Assembly: GCA_001662425.1 (NCBI GenBank)
Contig: BDDC01000197.1
Coordinates: 24,578 to 88,577, forward strand
Length of the DNA: 64,000 nt
Source of the DNA: Chlamydomonas sphaeroides
Taxonomy: Eukaryota > Chlorophyta > Chlorophyceae > Chlamydomonadales > Chlamydomonadaceae
Reading direction: 5' to 3'
In this document: in pieces, positions 33,501 through 44,944 of the stretch
Layout: each line of letters begins with the position of its first letter
Position numbering within the stretch: the stretch's first letter is position 1
Made by a program: the position numbers and the translations under genes
Notes under the pieces: model-generated
The model's database searches: none
Told to the model about the DNA's origin: nothing
What the model saw: the letters and a program-made list of their open reading frames with translations, nothing else

Positions 33501-36500
33501 TGTGCCTTGCAGCGCATTCGGCAACGGCGGCCCAGCCTCCTACCTGCATCGCCCCCATCGCCCCTTTGAGCGCGTCCACCGTCTCCTGCAGCGAGCCCAT
33601 CGACCGGTCCTTTGCCGCCAGCAGCTCCGTCCGCAGTGCCAGCTCCATCCGCGCAGCCACCAGCTCGGCCCGGGCCTCTGCAGCCTCGCCACGGGCCGTC
33701 GCCAGCTGCTCACGCAGCGCCGACGCTTCGGCCCGCAACTCTGCGGCCTGCGCCTCTGCCGCAGCTGCGCGTGCCTCCGCTGCCGCTGTGAAGCTTGGCA
33801 CGGCGCGCAACGACACGGCGCCGGCGGCGTCGCCGTCAGCGGCCCTTGCCACCTCCACCTCGTTCTGCAGGCGGGCCACGTCGGCCAGGAGGCGGGCGCG
33901 GTCGGCCCGCAGGACGGACACCGGCGCCGCCACTGCTGTGGGGCCTGGCGCTGCCCCAGGACTGGCACGGGAGGAACCCACAGCTGCAGAGGCCGCCGTG
34001 GAAGCCTCGGCTGCTGCCTCTCGCGCCTGCTGCAGCTGCTGTTCCAGCTCCTCGACTCGGCGCGTGAGTTCGGCGCACGACTGGCCCGTGAGGGCCAGCT
34101 GCTCACGTGCGTCCGCCTCGGCAGCCGAGGCGCGCTGCGCCGCGCTCTCTGCCGCCGCCAGCTCCCGCTCCACGTCACGCCGAGCCCACTCCGTCTGCAC
34201 ACGCGCCTCCTCCGCCTCAGCAAGCGCCGCCTCTGCCGCCGCGAGCTGCTCCGACAGCGCCTGCCGCCGCGTCTCCAGCTGTGCGACCCGGCCTTCGGCC
34301 TCCGCAAGCCGGCCCTCTGCCGCCTCGCGGGCCGCCTCTGAAGACGCCAGCAGCCGCTGCGCATCCGACGCGCGCGCCTGCGCTTCCGCGGCCCGCTCCC
34401 GGGCCTCCACAGCAGCCAGCCTCGTGGACGCGGCCTCGGCGCGGGCTTCCGCCGCTTCTGCCGACGGCGCAGCGGCGGCGGAGCGGGCCGCGGTAGCAGC
34501 GGTGCTGTGCCGCTGCTCGGCCTCCACCAGAGCCGCCTCGAGCTCCGCAACACGGTCGGCACGGACCTGTACCGCCACGAACAAGGCACGGTCAGCGCAA
34601 GAACTGAAGTTAAGCAAGCCGCAGTGCGGCCTTAGAAGCAGCTGCCCTAGCCGTGGGCCCAGCGGAGAAGCACATGACTGCCGGCTCCGCCCGTCATCCG
34701 GCTGCTAGCGGCTCGCTTCCCCGTGGCGTATCCACAACTGCGCTTGCCTTTGGCCCCAGCCCCACCTGCGCTAGCGCCGCCTGCGACTCGATCTCCGCCT
34801 CCAGCTGCTCCACCCGGCCACGGATGTGACCCTGCGACAGGTGGCAAACACACACGCGGTAAAGGCTCATGGCCCAAGCGTCGGCGGGCTCCGATTGCGA
34901 CGCGGCGCTGGTGGCAAGCATGGCGTAGAGGACCAGCCAAGCGAGGGAGGCATGGCCCAGGGTGTGGGCACAGCTTGTGCGCTGGGGCCAGCGGCGACTT
35001 GGCACCGCGTCCGCAGCTACTGGCGGACAAGGCCCCCTCACCCACAGCCGCACCTGCAGTCGCTCCTCCGCCGACAGAGCCGTGCGCAGGTCCCGGGACT
35101 CCGCCTCCAGCCCTGCCGCGTGCTCTGACGCCTGCACCGCAGCCAAGCGAGCCGTCTCCAGAGCGTCCTCCGCGTCCTCGGCCCGGCGTCGCGCCTCGGC
35201 CGCGTCAGCCTCCGCAGCCTCAGTGCGCGCCAGCAGCTCCACGGCCTCTGCCCGCGCCGCCTCGGCGCTCGCAAGCAGCTGCTCAGCCTCGCGGGCCGCG
35301 AGCCCCACGGCGCGCGCCTCGGCCTCCTCCTCCAGCTGCGCGGCGCGGTACCGGGCTGCGTCTGCCACGTCGCGGGCCTCCGCCAACGCCGCCTGCGCCT
35401 CCGCCGCTGCGGCCACAGCGGCCTCCAGCGCGGGCATGCTCGCTGTCGCGGAGGTTGGCTGCGCCGCCGACAGCACCTGTGGGTCGCGGCGCCGGTCCGC
35501 TGGTCACCAGCTGGGTCCAAGATGACGCACACATCGCGCACCACACCAGCGCTGCGTGCCCGGACCCGGTGCATCCTTTGCCAGCCAGCCCAACGCACGG
35601 CCGCACCTCGGTGCTCAACCCCGACACGCGGCCCTGCAGCTCCGACACCTGCTCCTGCAGCTCCGCAACCACGGCCCGCACATCAGCGAGCTGCGCCTCG
35701 CTGGTCGCCAGCGCCAGAGACCGCTCCTCCAGCACGGCAGCCAGCTCGTCGCGCTGCGCCGCGACATCCGCCAGCGCCTGCGCAAGGGCCCCGCGCAGGG
35801 CACCGTATACGAGCTGTCGCCGCGTGCTCCACCCCACACGGTCTGCCCCGAAGCGCACGCTCAAGCAGACGCGCCTACTGCACCCCTGCGGGTGCGGCGC
35901 CTTGCATGTTGCCGAGCCCGCAACCTAGTCGGGCGCCTGGCATGGCCACCCACCCCCGCCGCGCTGGGCGCACCTGGTGCAGAGCCTCCTCTTGCTGCGC
36001 AGCGGCCTCCTCTGCCGCCGCCATGTCGGCCTGCAGCGCCGCCAGGCGGCCCTCGGCGATGAGCGAGCGCTGCTCCCGCTCACGCTGCGCAGCCGCCTCG
36101 GCCTCGGTCAGCGCCTCGCGCGCGGCTGCCAGCCGGGCGCTCTCCGACTCCAGGCGCTCCTGCAGGTCCAGCTGATGCTCTGCCTGCTCGCGCAGGTGCT
36201 CCTGAGGGTTAACACATTCATGCCGTGAATTGGATCGCCATTTCGGCATACAACAGCACGATTCGCTAGGAGCTCGGCTGGCGTAGCGGTTGAGGGGCCA
36301 GTGCCACTGGTAGAGGTGTGAGCTCAAAGGTAATGTTTATGGAGCAAGCCCTAGCTGGGAGCACCGTCTAAAGCACCAGCGCGCAGCTGGAACGCTGCTG
36401 CTCCACGCCATGCAGCCCGCGGGCCGCACCTTGGCCTCCTGCAGCTCCACGCCAAGCACCATGAGCTGCTGCCGCAGCTCCTGTGCCTCCGCCTCGCGAG

Positions 36501-39500
36501 CGGCTTCCGCCGCCACATGCCGCGCCTCGGCGCCTGCCGCGTCCTGCTCCACGTGGTGCCGCACGGACGCCTCCTGCGCATCGGCCGCGGCGCGCGCCGC
36601 CAGCTCGGCGCGCAGCTGCATGACCTGCGGACACAGCGCCGGGCGCACGGTGCTCAGCCCGTGCTGCTCGTCAGCGCACAACGCCGTCGACTGCCCAGCT
36701 CATGCCCGCGTTCCAGCGCACAGGCCAGGCGGTCCCATCGGAGACGCTGCTCCAAAACCCGTACCTGGACCTGAAGCGCCTCGCACTGTTGTGCCGCCAG
36801 GTCCGCCTCTGCTTCTGCCTCGGCGGCGCGTGCCTCCAGGGCCTCCATTCGAGCAGCATCCGCGGCGCTAATGCCTGCAGAGCCCTCGGCGGCCTTGCCG
36901 CTGCGCAGCGCGGCCGCCTCGCCGATGGCGGCGTCCCGCTCGGCCTGCAATGACCGGCCGAGGGCAGCAGTATCAGCAGAGCCCCCGCTAGAAACAGGAG
37001 GGACTTGTGCAAGCTGGACCCCACGGTATGGCCCCAAACGACGACCGCTACAGGCTGCCGAGAATCACCCGTGCGTACAAGCGAACATAGGCGACGGCAG
37101 CAGCATTGCACGGAACCTCAGGTTGGGACCTGAGGCGTGTGCACAACATACAATTCGTACGAGCATACGTCACGAGACGCCCGCGCCGCACCTGAAGCTG
37201 CTCCACGCGCTCGAGCGCCGCTTCCGCGAGCGCCGCTCGCCGGGCCATGTCCTCGCCCCCGACACCGCCACTGCCGCTGCTGCTGCGGCGCGTACCCGCT
37301 AGGCTGCGGCTGCCGCCACCCGACAGCGTGCGCTCACGCGGCGAGCCCTCCGGCGCCGAACCGGACCCGGAGCGGGCCAAGGACCCGGCAGACCCGCGGG
37401 CCTCCTCAAGTTCGGCCTGCAGCGCGCCGATGGTCTTGAGCAGCATGGACCGCTCCATGGACCAGCCGTGGCTGTCGCCCGAGGAGCCCGCCTGCTGCGA
37501 CTGCGTGTCAAGGCCGTCGCGGCTGCTGCGGGCGGCAAGCGGGAGGGCGCAGGGCGGATGCACGTCAGGGCCACGGCCACATGCGGCGGCGCTGGGAGAG
37601 GCAGCGGGCGCAGGCGTTTGGCAGGTGGCAGAGGTAACAGCAGCAGGGCCCGGGTCGAGAGGATGCTGCTGCTAGAGCGATGCCCCCGCCCAGCGCCAAG
37701 GTGCCGAGCTGCAGTCAGGCAGGCGCTGGGCTGTGCGGCCCAGCTGATGCCCACCTCCTGAGCTGGCCCCTCAGCCGCCGGACGTCAGCGTTTAGGTCTG
37801 CAACCACGGCCTCCAGGTCCCCAACCTGCGGGCCGCCAAGCAATCGCTTGTTATGCCTCCATCCTTTGAAGAAGCATGCTCTCGTTAGAGACGGACCTCA
37901 CGAACAGCGTAGCGTAGGGAACAGGCCCAACAAGAGCTCACTTCTCCGTCGCCCCAGCTCCCAAGCCGAAGCCAACGACCCCACCTGCGTCCGAGCCATC
38001 GTCAGCTCGCCCTGCACTTCCGACAGCCGTCGCCGCAGCTCTGGGTCGCTCGCGCCGTCCGCCGCAGCCGGCCCGCCGGCGGCCTCCAGCGCCGCCACCA
38101 GGCGCTCGCGCTCCGTCTCCCAGGCCACGCGCGCAGAGGCGTGCTGCGACACCGCCTGCTCCATGAAGCGCGCCTGCTGCTGTGCGACGCTTGCCTTCCA
38201 GGCTGACTCGCAGCCCCACGTCACCAGCTTCTGCAGCTTGATGAGCATCACCTTCTCCGTGCCAGCGTCCAGCTTCTCCTTACCCTGCAAGCGCCGTAAA
38301 GAGCACGCACCGTGAGGGAGGCATGTGCCACTAGTAAGGAAGGGGGAGGGCTGGTAGGGGTGCGATGTTGCGCGGCGAGGAGCCTAGGGCGCGAGGCGGT
38401 GCAGGCATGCGGTCCAGCCGGACGCGGTGGGGCGTGCAACCAGACACAGGCGCTGGGCATGGCGACGGGATGAAGCGCGGCGCTGGGCAGGTGCAGCCAT
38501 GCGAGGGCCAAGGGCTCCCGCAGTGCCCGGCTGGCAGTCGTGCGTACCTGCAGCAGCTCCTGCGCGTCCCGGAGGTCGGGCGGCGCGGGGCCACCACCGC
38601 GGCCGACCTGCACAGCAGCCGGCAGCGGGGCACGCGGCACGGTTCGCTAGCCTCATACCGTGTCCGCTATCGGCCCTGCAGCGTGATGCCTCCGTCTACG
38701 GCCTGCGCCCCCAGCTGGGCCCCTGCAGGTCTGCTGCTCCCTTCCTCAGACCTGCCACTCACCTGCATCTGGGCATGCATCAAGATCTCACGGTACAGCG
38801 CCAGCCGCGCCGGAGGTTCCAGTCCCAGGGCCTGAGGGTGCGGCGGCGGCGTGCCCTGCGGCCCTGCCCCCGCCCCCGCCGCCGGCGTCATGGGCGATGC
38901 CGCCGCTGCCGCCTGCTGCGGAACCGGCGGACTGTGCGGGGCCTCGCCCTCCGCCTCCACAGCCGGCAGTGGCGGTGGCGGTGGCAGCAGGGCGGCGGCC
39001 CCCGTGGCGCCCGTGTCCGACTGACTCCGCCAGCGCGCGGCGCTGCGTGCGCTCGGCAGGCCGGCAGCTGTGCGCATCTCGTCCAGCTGCCGCTCCAGGC
39101 GCATGGTATGGTCGGTGTACTTGCGCAGCTCGCCCCGCAGCCCAGCCACCAGGGTGGTCTTCTGGCCCAGCTCCTCCTTGAGCGCCTGGCAGGGACATGC
39201 AGAGATGGCGGGGAGCTGAGGTCTTGATCATCGTAACCCGACTAGCTCGCAGTATGGCCCCGCCCAGACGCAGCGAGACGGGCGCCTCTGTTGTGTGTGC
39301 CAAAGCTGAGGGCCACCGTGCAGCCCGAGCTCGAGCGTTGCGGCACCCCAGCCGGCCCCACCTCGAGCTCCTCGGCCAGGCGCTCCTCAGCGACGCTCTG
39401 CGCGCTGCTGCTGCCCTCGCCACTGCTGCTGCCCTCGCCGCTGCCCTCACCGCCCTCGCCGCCCATGCGAGGGCTCTGGGAGGCAGTGGGCGCCGAAGGA

Positions 39501-42500
39501 AACCCGTCGTCGGACTGCAGACAGCACGAGGGCCAGGGCACAAATCAGGCAATTGTACGCAGCAGGCACTCTTGGAGGCGCACCGTCACGGCGGGCGCTG
39601 CGGGCCGTGCAGCCCGCCATGCTCAGACAGCGGCTGAACTGCCGAAGGCTATTCCACGAGCACGCCGCTGCTCTGTAGCCCACTGAGCAGGGCGCGCCGA
39701 CTGCTGACACGTACCTTGCGCGTGGCCAGGAGGCTGCGGGCGGGCGCTTGCGAGACCGACGACGGCCCGCCATCGTCCGACCTGCGCGAGCAAGCGCCGG
39801 GAGGGCCTTGCCTTGGCCGCCGCCATGGCTTGCGACACCCCCCTCCCGACAGCTGCAGTGCGCTCGCGCCGACCCTGCTCCACCCGGCCGTGCCGTACTC
39901 CTCCACCTCGAGCCCACGCACACCCTACCTGTACAGCCGGTGGCCGGTTCGCACCGGCGGCGGCGCCGTCAGCTCCGCGCCGGGCGCCGCCTGCCCCGCC
40001 GCCAGCGCTGCAAGCTCCACATCCACCAGGTCCACCGAGCGGCGGTGACCAGGCCGGTGCCGCGGACCGCCGGCGCCCTCGTCCTCACCCTCCCCGTCGG
40101 CCTCGCCGCCCTCGTCATGGGCCTGGCCCTGGCCCTGGGGGCCATGGTGGTGGTGCTGCCCGTGCCCGGGGCCGGGCTGGGCGACGTCAGTTGGGTAGCG
40201 CGGCGCAATGATGGGCCGATCCATAAGGAAGTCGTCCCCGAGCGCGTCAGGGTCGGCCGCGACCACGGCTTCCTCCGCACTGCGGCGCCGCTCCCCGGCA
40301 CCGCCACCGCTGCCACCTGGGCGGCGGCCCGAGCGGCGGTGGCCCGACGGTGGCGGCTCCGCCGCCACCAGCCCTGCGGCGGCCGCCGCCTGCTGGCCTG
40401 CGACGCCGAAGGGGTTTGCCAGGCCGGGCGCAGCGCCGGCGCGGCTGGGGGCCGCGGGGTGCACCTTGGCGCCGTGGGCGGCCGCCGCGGACCCTGCCGC
40501 CCCTCCGCCGAGGCGCTCCGCCATGACCTTTGCTTGCTTCTGGGCCTCGGCCTGGATCGCAGCCTGCCGAATCGCAGCGAGCGACTGGCCCGTCATGCGG
40601 ACCGTGGAGTTAAGATCGGATCCGGAACCGCCGCGATCGGAAGCCGAGGAGCTGGCGGTGGTGGTGGCTGAAGGCGGCGAGGCGGAGCCGCTGCTGAGCA
40701 CGGAGGACAGGTCCAGGACGCCGCCGGCGAACGGCGAGGGGAAGGTGGAGGCGCCAGCGCAGGACCCAAACGACGCGGCCTTGGGCGCGGCGCCGATCTT
40801 TGGCGGCGCCACCAGGCCGGGCCCGTGGCCGTAGGCCGGCGGCGGCGCGTACACGGGCGGAGCAGAGGCGCTGCTGGCGATTGCCGGCATGTGCGTGGCT
40901 GACGCCGTGGCCGCCAGCTCCGGCAGCGGCACTGCCCCCGACCCCGCTACCGACGAGGGCAGCTCGTGGGGCGAGGACAGGTCTGAGGAGGCCGTGTAGC
41001 GCACGCGGGGCACGTGCAGCACAGCGGCAGCGGGCGCGCTTGCCGCAGCGACGCCGGAGACGGCGGCACTGCCGAAGGGGCCGTGCCCGAGGATGCTTCC
41101 CGGCTCGTCGCCGGCGGCGCTGTCGTCGGTTTCGTCCGTCAGGTCGCTATCGTCGTAATCATCATCATTGCCCTGGGCTCTGACGGCGCCGCCACCATCG
41201 TCCTCGCCGTCGTCCTCCTCCTCGTCATCATCGCCGGTGGTGGCCACGGTGTCGCCGCGCGCCGCTACAGCGCCACCGGGCGTGACTGGCGCAAGCGGCG
41301 CCCCGTCCTCCTCCTCGCCCTCCTCGCCGCCGTCCTCGCCCTCCTCGTCCACGTCCGCAACGGCCTCCAGCTGTCCCAACAACCCACGGGCGACGCCTTG
41401 CAGAGAGCCACCGCTGCCCCCGGCTGCAGCGGTATCGCCCGGCTGCTCGGCCGCGGCATCTGCGCCTGCTCCACGCTCCGCGCCGCCGCTGGCGCTGTTG
41501 CGCGCGCTGCGCGACCCCGAGCCCGTGGCAGCGCCGGGTCCGCCCAGCTCCGGCCCAGGGCTTGAGACGATCGGGCTGGCCCGAGCCGATGGCCCGTCCC
41601 CGCCGCCGCTGGCGCTGCTCCGCCTAGCGCTCCACGGCCCCAGCCCCAGCGCCGCCATCGTCGCCGGCTCCAGCCCGCCGCCGCCGCTGAGGCTGCTGCG
41701 CGGCGGCAACAGTACACCATCGTCCATTTCGCCGCTGGCGCTGTGGCGAGCGGCCTGCTCGTACGACGCCTGGATGGCCTCCATGCTGATCCGCCGCTGA
41801 CTCATCGTCAGGGTGAGCTCTTGTATGAACTCCCGCTCGTCCCCGCTTCCATGCTCGCTGGCGCCCGGCTCCTCCTCCTCTACGACTGCTGCCTCGCCGC
41901 CGGCGTCGCCCTCGGGCCCCGCCGCAAGGTCCGCTTCCAGCGCCTTGGCAGCGGCGGCCCGGGCCGCCGCCGCCGCCGCCATGGCGGCGAGTCCACCGTG
42001 CCGCGGTGGCAGCACGCTGCCGCCGGACTCCGGCTCCGAGTCCTGCTCTGAGTCCTGCTCCTGCTCCGAGCCCTCGTCTTCATCGCTCTGCTGCTCAGGC
42101 TCACGCTCTGACTCTTGGTCCTCGTCGTCATGGCCCTGCTGCTCTGGCCTGGACCCGGCGGCACCAGCCTCTTGTTCCTCGTTCTCCTGGCTGTCGTCTG
42201 CCGCCATGTCCCCGAACGTGAGCCCCTGCATCGCCTCCTGGATGATGTCCCGCAGCTGGTCCTCGCTGATGTCGCCCTGCCCGCCAGCGGCAGTCGCCGG
42301 CTCGGCGCCCTCCTCGCCTTCGGGCTCCGGCGCCGCGCCGCCACGCGACGACGAGCCAGGCTGCGCTTCGCCAGACGCCCAAGCACCTGTGGCAAACGGC
42401 AAAGCAGCAGCCGCTGCTTCTCTAGTGGCTTCCGCCGCTTGCTGCATTGCCGCCAGGGCCTCCCCAAGGCGCGCGAACTCCGCGGCATCCTCGTCATCCA

Positions 42501-44214
42501 GGTCTCCGTAGTACCGCGCCGCATCGGACCGGTCCTCCTGGTAGCCCGCCTCCGCTGCCAGACCCGCCAGCAGCTGCACCAGCGCCGCATCTGCGTCCGC
42601 GTTGGCACCCGCTCCCGCTGGCGCGCCCGCCACCATATTCGCGCCGCCGGCGTCATCATCGGCATAATCTGAATCATACTCGCGGATCCGAAAGGATCTG
42701 GAGATCGCCTCGAGCTCGTGGTGGTCGCCGAATGGGCTGCCGACGTGGAACTGCATCCTCGCTCCGTCCACCTCGTCGATGTGGGCTCCAAGGTTGAAGC
42801 CTGCCGCCACAGCGTCTAGGTCGCTGCCGTCGTCGCTGCCGATGCCGCTGGCGGCAGCGCCGGGCACAGCAGCGGCGGCGCCGACCTCCAGCTCCGAGGC
42901 GTTGCCGTTGTCGTCAGCAGCGGCGCCGTCGGCGGCAGCAGCGGCTCCCCCTGCCGCATCCACACCGCCGCCGCCGTCGCCCCTCTCGCCACCCCCATCC
43001 TCGTCCTGCTGCGCTTCCTCCAAATCGTCCTCATCGATCATAATCGGCACCAGGCCCAGGCCTGGAATGAAGGTGAAGGCCATCCTCGGCATCGCGCCTC
43101 CGTGCCCGCCCTCCGCATCGTCGTCCTCATCCCCATCCTGGCCCTCGCCCCCGCTGGCAGCCGAGCCGCTGCCATCCTCCTCCTGCCCCACAGCGGCGGC
43201 TGGGCCACCGGCGGCGCCGGTGGGCGACCGGGCGGTCGGGGAGCGGTACCGAGGCTCCTCCGGCGGCTCCCATGGCGAGGAGCGCATGGGGACGCCGCTG
43301 CCGGAGACCGCGTATGTGCTACCTGCGGCCGGCAGCAGACGGGAGGGATTTCGGGCCGTGGACCCCGGCAGTGCGTGTTTCGCGCGTTCCCACCAAACGA
43401 GTCTCTGCTTGGCCTGCTCCCCGTTCGGCATACGGAGGCACGCAGCCATGCTGATCCGCCACGAGGCAGCTAGGCAGCAGAGGGCCCTTGGCAGAAACAG
43501 CCGACCAGCCGCACCTGGCAGCATGGCCACGATCTCTGAGATGGGCAGTCCCGACATGGGCAGCGGCGGTGGCCGGTTGAGCAGGTCGATGTGGATGACG
43601 TCCGAGTCGCTGCTGCCGTTGGACGCCCCACCGCCCTCCTGGTCCTGCTCCTGGCTGGGGCCCTGGTCCTGCGTCTGCTCCTGGCCGGGGCCCTGGTCCT
43701 GCTCCTGCCCGGGCTCCTGAGCTGGCTCCAGCTGCTCCTGGTCCTGCTCGAAGTGCTCCTGCTCGGGGCTGGGGTCCAGGCCGTAGTCGTCATGCTGCAA
43801 GTGCTGCATGGCGTCGATGCTGTCCAGCGGGTCCTCGTGCGTGACCCCGTCGTCGTCGTCGTCGTCATCGTCTAGGCCGGCGACGTATGCATACGCATCC
43901 TGCTCCGGGGCCTCAATGCTGAGGTCCATGGCCTCATCGCCATCGTCATAGCTAGTACTTATGTTGTCGCTAGCGGCGGTGTAGGCCGCCGGCATGGCGG
44001 CATCGCGGTATGCATAGGGCATGAAGCCCAGGGGCGGGGGTACAGAGGTAGTGGCGGCCGATGGAGGCGGCGCAGCCGTGCTTGCGGCTGTGCTAGCGGC
44101 CGCAAACTCGGCTAGAGCTGCGTCCACGTCAATATCTAGCAGCTCCGGGGACAGCCCGCCGGCTGCTGCGTCGTAACCGGCTGGGAAGCCGTCAGAGGAG
44201 CTGCTGCGCTCCAT
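30521..44214 (-). CDS. Giant coiled-coil protein, about 3,270 residues
   Basis: Twenty-two exons join in phase: 44214-43515, 43322-39929, 39781-39715, 39514-39362, 39185-38763, 38607-38548, 38284-37985, 37825-37755, 37525-37192, 37013-36765, 36624-36430, 36201-35974, about 35777-35607, 35476-35054, 34831-34766, 34566-33544, 33401-33225, 33106-32819, 32660-32382, 32191-32072, 31843-31637, 31405-30521. Residues 1-1364 are acidic, disordered Ser/Ala/Gly/Asp/Glu with a Gln-Asp-Gln repeat, polyaspartate and a poly-His/Gly patch. Residues about 1440-2980 are a nearly continuous Ala/Glu/Arg/Leu heptad-type coiled coil, longest in exon 16 (341 residues). The last 150 residues are Gly/Tyr/Ser-rich, ending in LALSRERWAKLSGR. 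This architecture suits a scaffold, for example centrosomal, basal-body, Golgi or nuclear-envelope. No family is recognised. The start is the first ATG after a CTGCAG acceptor; a 5' UTR intron is likely. Confidence 0.75.
43640..43750 (-). repeat. Gln/Asp/Glu-Gln coding repeat in giant gene
   Basis: An imperfect CTCCTGGTCCTG-type repeat (plus strand) encodes QEQDQGPGQEQTQDQGPSQ in the acidic N-terminal region. Probably length-variable. Confidence 0.7.
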
Positions 44215-44275
44215 CGGTCTCTGGTAGCCTGCAGGGCGCCACGCAAGGCAGCAACGAGGGAGGGACTTGGATTTA

Positions 44276-44541
44276 TCAATGCATGTTACTGATAGAAGCA
44301 TTGGGGTCGGGTACAGCCTGCCACAGCGCTCGCCAGAAGCCGACGCTGGCGTGCACGTCGGCATGTGCGACATGCGGCACGTCGACCTTGTTGTTGGCTA
44401 TAAAGCTTGCCACCTCAACGGGCTGCCGTTTCTGCCATGCTATTGGCGAACTGGCAGGACGCTCCCGTCGTGGAGCACTATGCAAGAGAGTGGAGCAGTT
44501 ACAACGCGACGTCTTGCTTACCAGGGAGAGACTCTTCGCAT
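44276..44541 (-). CDS. Possible 64-residue ORF upstream of giant gene
   Basis: Two exons fit: 44541-44522 (ATG; MRRVSP, donor TG|GTAAGC) and 44450-44276 (acceptor CGTCCTGCCAG, stop TGA), in phase. The predicted protein is compact and not low-complexity, unlike most open frames here: QKRQPVEVASFIANNKVDVP, then HVAHADVHASVGFWRALWQ. It ends only 61 bases before the ATG of the giant gene on the same strand, and no phase-compatible splice from it into that gene was found. It could be an independent small protein on a dicistronic mRNA or an uncharacterised upstream ORF. Family unknown. Confidence 0.4.
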
Positions 44542-44944
44542 AAACACTGCAGCTCCTAATAGTCCTGTCGAGCTCGCAAACGTCGGGTAGCCCTTGACCC
44601 GCAGGCTGGGAATGCCCCGACACTTCTTGACCTGGGCAAGCCTAGCTCTCGTGTGCTGCAATCAAGTCGCATACATGATAATGCCCAGGCATGCCTCGTT
44701 GGGGTATGTGCGCGAAGGACATCCCTATCGTTGCTTGTCCGATTGCCAGCTCCCAGTTGCTGTCTTGCTGTAATATGAACTTTGGTTAGTTAGCGAGTGG
44801 GTTAGCCGGGGTCGCGGTGCCCGGTCAACGGGAGCTGCATGCCCGCTCGGTCTGCGATGCACTGCTCCTTCTGTTGACCTACTTCATGTCACCTACAAGG
44901 TTCATACCAACACCAGCACAATGCAAAGCATGCAGGCAACACCC
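44542..44944. promoter_or_regulatory. Divergent promoter region, coiled-coil locus / centrin-like gene
   Basis: About 400 bases separate the minus-strand small ORF and the plus-strand centrin-like start. Both promoters must lie here or just inside. No TATA-like or named site identified. Confidence 0.45.

Noticed and set aside
33056..34708. 550-codon plus-strand open frame
   Set aside because: Shadow of the 341-residue coiled-coil exon. Ala/Ser/Arg monotony mirrors GC-rich Glu/Ala/Leu codons, and the minus frame has the splice sites and heptads.
39925..44373. A single uninterrupted 1,482-codon protein
   Set aside because: It contains a good 192-base intron (43323-43514) and its end crosses a CAG|GTAGGG donor at 39929, so it is two exons of the giant gene, and its first residues lie before the likely ATG.
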